From Kiritimatiellia bacterium (GTDB taxonomy: Bacteria > Verrucomicrobiota > Kiritimatiellia > RFP12 > UBA3636): a DNA stretch of 6,944 bases. The stretch covers positions 1 to 6,944 of the forward strand of contig JAFPUX010000367.1 in NCBI GenBank assembly GCA_017413145.1, written 5' to 3'. This document shows positions 1 through 6,944 of the stretch, piece after piece. Every line of letters starts with the position of its first letter. Positions within the stretch are counted from its first letter, which is position 1. The position numbers and the translations under genes were made by a program. The notes under the pieces were generated by a model. It had not been told where the DNA came from. It saw only the letters and a list, made by a program, of their open reading frames with translations, and ran no database searches.

Positions 1-2
1 AG

Positions 3-128
3 GCCTTCGGCAAGGCCCGCTCCGCGCTGTCGTCCCGGGGCGCCGCCGACCCGGACGACGCGGCGAAGACCGCCGCCCTCGCGCTCCTCCGCGCCCTCGC
101 CGAAGACCAGCTCTCCCGTACGCTGTAA
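3..128 (+). CDS. C-terminal fragment of an unrecognised protein (5' end outside window)
   Basis: An open frame enters from the left edge and ends with TAA at 126..128, giving the last 41 residues of a protein (begins AFGKARSALS, ends AEDQLSRTL). The fragment is alanine- and leucine-rich with alternating charge and would form an amphipathic helix. No family motif is visible, so I assign no function. The frame is supported by its strongly G/C-ending codons and by the bidirectional terminator that starts 17 bases after the stop, as expected between convergent genes. The rest of the gene lies to the left of the window. Confidence 0.6.
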   Translation, partial: AFGKARSALSSRGAADPDDAAKTAALALLRALAEDQLSRTL

Positions 129-144
129 CGGCAGCAGCGGCCGC

Positions 145-187
145 AAAAAAAAACGGAACGGCGTCCGGACGGGCGCCGTTCCGTTTT
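145..187. terminator. Bidirectional intrinsic terminator between convergent genes
   Basis: A perfect 14-bp inverted repeat (150..163 pairing with 174..187, arm AAAACGGAACGGCG) encloses a 10-base loop. On the minus strand the hairpin runs into nine T residues (complement of the A run at 145..153), a strong terminator for the glycosidase gene that stops at 212. On the + strand the 3' arm itself ends in TTTT, a weaker terminator for the gene ending at 128. The element fills most of the gap between the two genes. Confidence 0.9.
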
Positions 188-211
188 ACGATCGCTCTTC
201 GCGCGAGGCTT

Positions 212-1276
212 TCACTCAAAATCATCGGGCGACCAGGCGTCGCGCCAGTCGAGGTAGCCCATCTCGCCGTCGAAACGGAAGGGGAGCCAGACGTAGTCGG
301 CCCGGCGCATGTCCGCGCCGGGGGGCGGGAGCGCGTTCCACGCGCGCATCGCCTCTTCGTTGCGCTCGCCGAAGCAGGACTCGAAGAAGCCGTGCGTGAC
401 CTCGTAGGGGCGGTCCATGTCGCCCGGCAGCCAGCGGTCGCCGAGCGCGATGTAGAGGTCCTTCTTGCCGGGGACCTTGAAGACCGAGGACACCTGCGAG
501 TGGAACGAGGTGCGCGAGGGGTCGCCGGGATGCGGGTTGCCGAGGACGCGGTAGGGGCCGTGCCACGTGTCGGCGACGGCGAGCTCCGACGGGTTCGGGC
601 AGTAGCCGGTCGTGCCGGAGGTGATGAGGTAGTGCTTCCCCTTGCGGACGAAGTGCGCCGGCGCTTCGCGGACGTAGGGCGGATACGGCCGAGGGAAGTG
701 CGTGCTGTAGTAGCCGGTGACGTCGGTGTAGTCGTCGGTGAGGTCCGCGCAGATCAGCTCGCTGTGGACGCGCTCGAAGTAGTAGTAGGCCTTGCCGTCG
801 GGCGCGACGGCGAGGTCGAAGTCGCCCGCGCTCATCCCGAGCGGGCGCAGGCCGATGCGGACGACCTCGTAGGGGCCGTGGAAGCGGTCGGCGACGAGGA
901 CGGTCTCGGTCTGCGTGCCGTCCGGTTGCATGATCTTGAGCCACGCGACGTACTTGCCGGTGCGCGCGTTGCGGATGATGTGCGGGCGGTCCAGCAACGA
1001 GGCGGGGTGGAGCGGGTGCCCCGGCTCGTCGGGGCGCGGCGGGATGATCAGGCCCTCGTCCTCCCAGTTCACGAGGTCCGTCGAGCGGTAGCTGCGGACG
1101 CCCCAGTGCCAGATGCGCGGCGAGCCGTCGGCGGGCCTGGCGCCGTCGGTCTTCTCCTTGTTCTCGCCGTACCAGTGGTAGACGCCGTCCTCGAAGAGGA
1201 TGGAGCCGCCGTGCGCGTGGATGCGCTTGCCTTCGGTGTCCAGCCAAGGCCGGCCGGGAAAGATTTGGGTGTTCAT
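212..1276 (-). CDS. Glycoside hydrolase family 43-like protein (exo-beta-1,3-galactanase type, subfamily 24/34-like)
   Basis: The 354-residue product reads as a single five-bladed beta-propeller glycosidase. Recognisable GH43 features are WLDTEG-x-RIHAHGG near residues 11-24, YHWYGEN (33-39), SYRSTDLVNWEDEG (62-75), DRP-x-II-x-N-x-x-TGKYV (96-110), DFDLAVAPDGKAYYYF (152-167), REAPAHF (203-209), FHSQVSSVF (258-266) and LGDRW (278-282). In characterised subfamily-24 exo-beta-1,3-galactanases a Glu acts as acid and a Gln sits where other GH43 enzymes have the base; E204 and Q261 fit those places by spacing, and D96 would replace the usual pKa-tuning Glu. The substrate is inferred to be a beta-galactoside side chain, but this is not proven. 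No signal peptide is visible, so the enzyme looks cytoplasmic. The leader before ATG is A/C-rich and has no Shine-Dalgarno match. It is the last gene of the minus-strand series and ends at a strong terminator. A REP copy lies 21 bases upstream of its start. Confidence 0.85.
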   Translation of the reverse strand: MNTQIFPGRPWLDTEGKRIHAHGGSILFEDGVYHWYGENKEKTDGARPADGSPRIWHWGVRSYRSTDLVNWEDEGLIIPPRPDEPGHPLHPASLLDRPHIIRNARTGKYVAWLKIMQPDGTQTETVLVADRFHGPYEVVRIGLRPLGMSAGDFDLAVAPDGKAYYYFERVHSELICADLTDDYTDVTGYYSTHFPRPYPPYVREAPAHFVRKGKHYLITSGTTGYCPNPSELAVADTWHGPYRVLGNPHPGDPSRTSFHSQVSSVFKVPGKKDLYIALGDRWLPGDMDRPYEVTHGFFESCFGERNEEAMRAWNALPPPGADMRRADYVWLPFRFDGEMGYLDWRDAWSPDDFE

Positions 1277-1297
1277 TTGGGTTGGGGTTGTTTGTTT

Positions 1298-1326
1298 GGG
1301 CAGGACGGAGCCTGGCCATCAGGACT
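1298..1326 (-). repeat. REP-like palindrome copy R1
   Basis: Minus-strand copy of the 29-base family: AGTCCTGAT leader, then stem-loop GGCCAGG-CTCCGT-CCTGCCC with one stem mismatch. It sits between the membrane-protein gene and the glycosidase gene and overlaps the end of the former. The TCC codon and TGA stop at 1319..1324 of that gene lie within the leader. Confidence 0.88.
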
Positions 1327-1735
1327 GATTGCTCTGTCCATTGCCGGGCTCCCCGAAGAGGAAGACCTTGAGCGCGTGGCGGGGTCCGCCATGTTCGCGG
1401 ATGAATTCCAGCTGCCGGTCCTGGATGCGGCAGATTCCGGGAAGCACGACGCGTATGCAGAACCAGGCGACCAGCGGGAACAAAACCGCGCCAATCGCGA
1501 AGAACGCCGCATCCCGGACCGGATTCTCCGAACGCCAGCGCCCCGTGGCCATGCAGAAGGCGCCCCAGAGCATGAAGCACGCCCCCGCGCCGAACCACAG
1601 CACGCAGAACCAGGCATAGAACCTGACGATGACGGCGCGGGAACGGAGGAACAGGCCGATCCATTGGTTGGTCGCGCCGGGCGGAGTCTTTCCCGGGGGT
1701 AGTGCGGAGGGAGGCTGGTCGGGAGGATTCGGCAT
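1319..1735 (-). CDS. Small membrane protein of unknown function, two predicted helices
   Basis: The 138-residue product has a proline-rich polar N-terminus (residues 1-22). It then has a hydrophobic aromatic-rich segment at about 36-62 (VIVRFYAWFCVLWFGAGACF and on) and a second at about 76-100 (AAFFAIGAVLFPLVAWFCIR and on), joined by a short charged loop, followed by a charged tail of about 38 residues. Two membrane spans with both ends on the same side are likely. I recognise no family. The start is the first ATG in frame; no Shine-Dalgarno is evident. The last residue and stop codon (TCC TGA) come from REP copy R1, so the original C-terminus may have been different. REP copies R1 and R2, in the same orientation, bracket the gene. 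The hydrophobic pattern is the main reason to prefer this frame over overlapping ones. Confidence 0.6.
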   Translation of the reverse strand: MPNPPDQPPSALPPGKTPPGATNQWIGLFLRSRAVIVRFYAWFCVLWFGAGACFMLWGAFCMATGRWRSENPVRDAAFFAIGAVLFPLVAWFCIRVVLPGICRIQDRQLEFIREHGGPRHALKVFLFGEPGNGQSNQS

Positions 1736-1759
1736 CGTTGTGGGGTGGCGATCTGTTTA

Positions 1760-1788
1760 GGCCAGGACGGAGCCTGGCCATCAGGACT
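1760..1788 (-). repeat. REP-like palindrome copy R2
   Basis: Minus-strand copy with a perfect 7-bp stem, GGCCAGG-CTCCGT-CCTGGCC, after the AGTCCTGAT leader. It provides the final TCC codon and TGA stop (1781..1783) of the transposase gene. The flank at 1745..1759 (GTGGCGATCTGTTTA on the + strand) matches the flank of R5 at 13 of 15 bases, so the repeated unit is longer than the palindrome. It faces copy R3, 47 bases away, as an inverted pair. Confidence 0.9.
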
Positions 1789-2935
1789 GCGTGGAGATTT
1801 GATCTGGCGAAATCACGTCCGCCTGGCGCGAAGCGAGTCCTGATGGCGAGGCTCCGTCCTCGCCAATCACGGTCGGACCTTCCGGCTTCCAGTACACCGC
1901 CAGGCCTTCGCCATCGGTAGCGATGGAAACAATCGTGGTGTTGAGATCGAGGCACACGGCGCGCGAGAATTCGGTCGGCTCGTTGCCTTCGGCGATTTCG
2001 AGGTAGCGGCGTTTCTGGATCGCCGGGAGATAGCGGCTCTCGGGGCGGTGCCCGATTGCCATTCGCTCGGGAAGGATGCGGATCAGCTTGGCCGCGGGAT
2101 CGGAGAGCAACAGGTCGCGCACGGCGAGTTCGCCCGGGCTGATGAAGCCGCTCAGGATCGCGTAGCCGGCTTGCGCGGCGTCGCGCATGCGGGAAAGCAG
2201 GCGGCCGAAGTCCTTGACGCGCCGCGAAACGCGGAGCGAGAGGATCTTTTGCTTCGGGTCGAGCAGGTCGACGTTGCCGACGCCGCGCCAGTATTGTTCG
2301 GGGTCGAGGCGCGGGGAGTCGAGTGGCTCGCGGATGCGGAGGAACTCGGGTTGGTTTTTGCCGAGTTCCCACTTGAGCGGATTGTAGGCGATGTAGCGCT
2401 CGGTGGAATCGATGAAGCGCTCCGAGGTGCAAATGCGGTCGTGGCAGCCCTGCTGCCAAAGCGAAGCGACGCCTAACTGCTTGCGGGCGCAGGTCGAGGT
2501 CCAGGTCTTGAAGCGGCGGAGGGCGACGCCGAGGGCCTTCACGGGTTCGGGAAGGCGCGGCGGGAGCCAGAGGTTGAAGTGCACGTGGTCCGGCATGACT
2601 ACGTGGCCGTGGAGGGCGAAGCCGGGATTGAAGCGGGGGATTGCCTCGAGGCTTTCAAGCACTTGCCCGCCGAACGGGGAGAGCTCCATCTTCGCGTCGA
2701 CCACGCGGCCGAAAAGCGCGGCGCGGGGCGAGGTGGAGATGGTGATGAAGAGCGATGCTCCGCGCGAGTAGTCGTAGTAGGGGAAGCGGCGGTAGCGCTG
2801 AATGGGCCGCTTTGGCCGGGGCAGAGCCCGGCCATCAGGACTGGATTGGCACCATGTGGCGGTCTGTTTTGGCCGGGACGGAGCCCGGCCATCAGGACTC
2901 GCTTCGCGCCACGCGGCGGGGCTCGGCGGAGGCAT
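1781..2935 (-). CDS. REP-associated tyrosine transposase (Y1/HUH) with C-terminal DprA/SLOG-like domain
   Basis: The 384-residue product has two parts. Residues about 48-195 form a Y1 transposase domain: RRFPYYDYSRGASLFIT (49-65), the HUH metal-binding motif in HGHVVMPDHVHFNLWL (109-124; H117 and H119), WQQGCHDRI (160-168), and the catalytic-tyrosine helix YIAYNPLKWEL (Y181 expected nucleophile). These enzymes nick and join single-stranded REP hairpins. Residues about 218-340 resemble the Rossmann-like DprA/SLOG fold: GNVDLL, LRVSRR, GYAILSGFISPGELAV (258-272) and IRILPE (285-290). Residues 13-23 and 32-42 are encoded by REP copies R5 and R4, 358-367 by R3, and the stop by R2. The ATG at 2935 is 9 bases after the gyrA stop and no ATG lies between it and M83, which would cut into the fold; a non-ATG start nearer residue 38-45 remains possible. 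The natural protein was probably shorter at both ends. Confidence 0.85.
   Translation of the reverse strand: MPPPSPAAWREASPDGRAPSRPKQTATWCQSSPDGRALPRPKRPIQRYRRFPYYDYSRGASLFITISTSPRAALFGRVVDAKMELSPFGGQVLESLEAIPRFNPGFALHGHVVMPDHVHFNLWLPPRLPEPVKALGVALRRFKTWTSTCARKQLGVASLWQQGCHDRICTSERFIDSTERYIAYNPLKWELGKNQPEFLRIREPLDSPRLDPEQYWRGVGNVDLLDPKQKILSLRVSRRVKDFGRLLSRMRDAAQAGYAILSGFISPGELAVRDLLLSDPAAKLIRILPERMAIGHRPESRYLPAIQKRRYLEIAEGNEPTEFSRAVCLDLNTTIVSIATDGEGLAVYWKPEGPTVIGEDGASPSGLASRQADVISPDQISTQS
1836..1864 (+). repeat. REP-like palindrome copy R3
   Basis: Plus-strand copy: AGTCCTGAT leader then perfect stem-loop GGCGAGG-CTCCGT-CCTCGCC. It lies inside the 3' part of the transposase gene and is translated there as GEDGASPSGL. 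Just before the leader, 1824..1835 reads TGGCGCGAAGCG, identical to the flank of R5 and containing a CGC-GAA-GCG mini-hairpin. Confidence 0.92.
2814..2842 (-). repeat. REP-like palindrome copy R4
   Basis: Minus-strand copy with perfect stem GGCCGGG/CCCGGCC and a divergent loop CTCTGC. It forms a direct tandem with R5 at a 57-base period and is read in the transposase frame as SPDGRALPRP, just ahead of the conserved transposase domain. Confidence 0.9.
2871..2899 (-). repeat. REP-like palindrome copy R5
   Basis: Minus-strand copy with perfect stem-loop GGCCGGG-CTCCGT-CCCGGCC. It is read in the transposase frame as SPDGRAPSRP. Its upstream flank (2900..2911) is identical over 12 bases to that of R3, and its downstream flank (2856..2870) matches that of R2, so R5 carries both extended arms of the repeat. 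Confidence 0.92.
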
Positions 2936-2944
2936 GGCCGGTCT

Positions 2945-5842
<2,898 letters not shown>

Positions 5843-5848
5843 GGCGGA

Positions 5849-5852
5849 CCTT
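5849..5852 (-). promoter_or_regulatory. Ribosome binding site of gyrA
   Basis: AAGG on the minus strand, 6 bases before the ATG at 5842. This supports the start that includes the Ala/Pro-rich N-terminal extension. Confidence 0.6.
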
Positions 5853-5884
5853 GCAGGAACGGGGTTGTTTCGAAAACGGCGTCC

Positions 5885-5913
5885 ATTCTACCACAAACCG
5901 TCGCGCGACGCAA
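5885..5913 (-). promoter_or_regulatory. Sigma-70-type promoter of gyrA, extended -10
   Basis: On the minus strand, TTGCGT (5908..5913) and TAGAAT (5885..5890) are separated by exactly 17 bases, and TGG directly precedes the -10 box, giving an extended -10. Transcription would begin near 5878, leaving a leader of about 35 bases before gyrA. A TTTCGAAA palindrome (5868..5875) lies at the expected start region. Confidence 0.8.
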
Positions 5914-5936
5914 GCGCGCGCTCGCGCGCGCGTGCA
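5913..5936. other. Alternating CG tract next to the gyrA -35 box
   Basis: Two alternating purine-pyrimidine runs, GCGCGCGC (5914..5921) and CGCGCGCGCGTGCA (5923..5936), are broken only by one T. The tract abuts the -35 hexamer. Such tracts can flip to Z-DNA or extrude under negative supercoiling. A role in supercoiling-dependent control of gyrA is inference only. Confidence 0.5.
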
Positions 5937-5956
5937 AACGGCGGCCGCACCGCCGG

Positions 5957-5990
5957 ACAAAACGGAGGCGCCGGGATTTCTCCCGGCGCC
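5957..5990 (-). terminator. Intrinsic terminator after the small basic protein gene
   Basis: A perfect 10-bp stem GGCGCCGGGA (5967..5976 with 5981..5990) and 4-base loop is followed on the minus strand by TCCGTTTTGT. It starts 28 bases past the stop of the small gene and separates it from the gyrA promoter. Confidence 0.8.
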
Positions 5991-6018
5991 CCGAACGGTC
6001 GGCCGAAGCCGGAGGGGA

Positions 6019-6174
6019 CTATTCCTCGGGCTTGGTCTTGGGCAGGCCGAAGCCGCGGTCGCCCTTCTTCCAGACGCCGCGCTTCATGAGCAGGTCCACG
6101 CGCTCGTGGCGCTTGAGGACGTTGCGGCGGACCTTGATCTGGCTGGAACCTTTGAGGCTGGTGTGCTGGCTCAT
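6019..6174 (-). CDS. Small basic ribosome-associated protein (PVC signature protein family)
   Basis: The 51-residue, lysine/arginine-rich product starts MSQHTSLKGS and contains RRNVLKRHERVDLLMKRG (16-33), WKKGD (35-39) and FGLPKTKP (42-49). This is the pattern I know from the small basic protein family of Chlamydiae, Verrucomicrobia, Planctomycetes and Lentisphaerae, described as a nucleic-acid-binding, ribosome-associated signature protein of the PVC superphylum. The length matches the family. The frame stays open upstream to an ATG at 6249, but that longer version would overlap the promoter at 6221..6249 and lacks family similarity, so the ATG at 6174 is the start; a purine-rich GGAAAGAAG lies 6-14 bases upstream. 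It is a single-gene transcription unit with its own promoter and terminator, consistent with high constitutive expression. The molecular role is not established. Confidence 0.9.
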   Translation of the reverse strand: MSQHTSLKGSSQIKVRRNVLKRHERVDLLMKRGVWKKGDRGFGLPKTKPEE

Positions 6175-6220
6175 GGCGTACTTCTTTCCGAAAGGGAGTT
6201 TGCGTTGGAAACGGGCGGGA

Positions 6221-6249
6221 AGTCTAGCAGAACGGCGCGACGGCGTCAA
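6221..6249 (-). promoter_or_regulatory. Near-consensus sigma-70-type promoter of the small basic protein gene
   Basis: Minus-strand TTGACG (6244..6249) and TAGACT (6221..6226) are separated by exactly 17 bases. The predicted start near 6214 gives a leader of about 40 bases. The -35 differs from TTGACA at one base. It lies in the gap after pfp, with the -35 only 22 bases past the pfp stop. Confidence 0.85.
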
Positions 6250-6263
6250 GGCCGCCGCGCCGC

Positions 6264-6280
6264 AAGGCCGGCTAGGCCTT
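6264..6280. repeat. Short inverted repeat over the pfp stop codon
   Basis: AAGGCC (6264..6269) and GGCCTT (6275..6280) form a perfect 6-bp palindrome whose 5-base loop contains the pfp TAG stop. There is no T tract on the minus strand, so it is a weak candidate for a 3'-end structure and not a convincing terminator. Confidence 0.35.
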
Positions 6281-6944
6281 CTTGCCCTTCTTCTGGCCGA
6301 TGGCCTTCAGGAGGTCGTTGAACCAGGCCTGGTCCGTGTCGAAGGGCTTGCCGCCCTTGATGCGCTCGAACTCGCACGCGCGGAGCTTGTCGCCGGCGTT
6401 TTCGTCCTGGCCGACGACGCCACCCTTCGCCTTCGGGTCGAGCGCGACCTTCACCGCGACCTTGGCGCAGGCCTTGATGAGCTTCACGTCGTCCTTGTTG
6501 GACGCGGCGGCGCGGCTGAAGTAGCCGGACTTCTGGACCATCGTCTTCTCGGCGCCGAGCAGCTCCGCGAACTGCTTCGCGAACCACGCGCCGGGGTTGA
6601 TCTTGTCGAGCCGCGGGTGGCCGAAGGCGTCGCGGACGATCTCCTCGCCGCGGGCTTCCATCTCCTTGATGATCGTGGAAACGCCGGCGCCCTCGGAGAC
6701 GAAGATGTTCACGTTGTCGTGCTTGTCCATCTCGGCGCGGAGGCGCTTGGCCTCGGCCTTGACGTCGAACGCGAGCTCGGGGATGTACACGCCGTGCACC
6801 TCGTAGTTCTCGCGGGCGAGGCCGAGCTCGGGGAGGAACTTCTTGCCGTCGAGGAGCTTGCGGTAGGCGGCGGCGGTCGCGGCGGTGAGGTAGCCGCAGT
6901 TGCGGCCCATGACCTCGTGGACGATGAGCATGCGCGGGTTGGCG
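6272..6944 (-). CDS. pfp: Diphosphate--fructose-6-phosphate 1-phosphotransferase, C-terminal part (5' end outside window)
   Basis: About 223 codons of a phosphofructokinase are present; the frame runs in from the right edge (ANPR before the first ATG), so that ATG at 6931 is internal. Numbering from that Met, the substrate-binding motif HEVMGRNCGYLT (5-16) is followed by NIFVSEGAGV (75-84), FGHPRLDKINPGAWFAKQF (103-121), KTMVQKSGYFSR (129-140), GGVVGQDENAGDKL (170-183) and KPFD (195-198). This series closely matches the PPi-dependent enzyme of Propionibacterium as I remember it, a protein of about 400 residues, so slightly more than half is here. It reversibly phosphorylates fructose 6-phosphate with diphosphate in the cytoplasm, serving both glycolysis and gluconeogenesis. 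The residues that formally separate PPi from ATP users lie upstream of the window, so donor choice rests on overall similarity. A Lys-rich tail (KKGKKA) ends the protein. Confidence 0.92.
   Translation of the reverse strand, partial: ANPRMLIVHEVMGRNCGYLTAATAAAYRKLLDGKKFLPELGLARENYEVHGVYIPELAFDVKAEAKRLRAEMDKHDNVNIFVSEGAGVSTIIKEMEARGEEIVRDAFGHPRLDKINPGAWFAKQFAELLGAEKTMVQKSGYFSRAAASNKDDVKLIKACAKVAVKVALDPKAKGGVVGQDENAGDKLRACEFERIKGGKPFDTDQAWFNDLLKAIGQKKGKKA

Noticed and set aside
392..1702. A 436-codon + strand open frame antisense to the glycosidase and membrane-protein genes
   Set aside because: Val/Ala/Asp/Arg-rich composition is the mirror of G/C-ending codons on the other strand; no motif, and a terminator-bounded real gene lies opposite.
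222..2459. A 745-codon open frame on the minus strand spanning the glycosidase, the membrane protein and part of the transposase
   Set aside because: Arg/Pro/Ala-rich low-complexity translation typical of an off-frame in high-G+C DNA; it overlaps three better-supported genes and carries none of their motifs.
1760..2899. REP hairpins acting as intrinsic terminators between gyrA, the transposase gene and downstream genes
   Set aside because: The stems are only 7 bp and none is followed by a T tract on the minus strand; they could stabilise or attenuate transcripts but do not look like terminators.
1781..2935. The transposase gene as a broken pseudogene
   Set aside because: HUH, the catalytic-tyrosine helix and the C-terminal domain are all in one uninterrupted frame; only the ends appear to be rewritten by repeats.
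5866..5877. TTTCGAAA palindrome near the gyrA transcription start as a repressor operator
   Set aside because: Only 8 bp and found once; no regulator or second copy in the window supports it.

Overview
The window is high-G+C bacterial DNA and most likely comes from the PVC superphylum (Verrucomicrobiota, Kiritimatiellota, Lentisphaerota or relatives). The best taxonomic marker is a 51-residue basic protein at 6019..6174 of the kind known as a PVC signature protein. A Propionibacterium-type diphosphate-dependent phosphofructokinase and a gyrase A subunit with an M. tuberculosis-like quinolone-pocket sequence fit but do not narrow this further.

Layout, left to right. A fragment of an unrecognised + strand gene ends at 128 and meets a convergent minus-strand gene at a near-perfect bidirectional terminator (145..187). 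Everything to the right is on the minus strand. In transcription order from the right edge: the C-terminal half of pfp (6272..6944); the small basic protein with its own near-consensus promoter and a terminator; a clear promoter with an extended -10, then gyrA (2945..5842); a Y1/HUH transposase of the REP-associated type (RAYT, 1781..2935) fused to a C-terminal domain resembling DprA/SLOG; a small two-helix membrane protein (1319..1735); and a GH43-like glycoside hydrolase (212..1276). No T-tract terminator is visible between gyrA and the glycosidase gene, so read-through from the gyrA promoter across the last three genes is possible.

The most striking feature is a family of seven copies of a 29-base REP-like palindrome between 1298 and 3067, clustered on and around the transposase gene and seen nowhere else in the window. 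Each copy has a conserved AGTCCTGAT leader followed by a 7-bp stem and a 6-base loop. Stem bases change in compensatory pairs between copies, which points to selection on, or copying through, a folded single strand. Several copies lie inside coding sequence. Two form an in-frame tandem in the last 40 codons of gyrA, two encode part of the transposase N-terminus, one encodes part of its C-terminus, and two supply stop codons (CAG TCC TGA), one to the transposase and one to the membrane protein. I read this as an active or recently active REP/RAYT system that has remodelled the ends of neighbouring genes, including an essential one.

Housekeeping functions (PPi-linked glycolysis, DNA supercoiling, a ribosome-associated small protein) therefore sit next to an accessory segment (about 1277..3070) made by repeat mobilisation. 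Homology statements come from recognising sequence motifs by eye; no database search was run.
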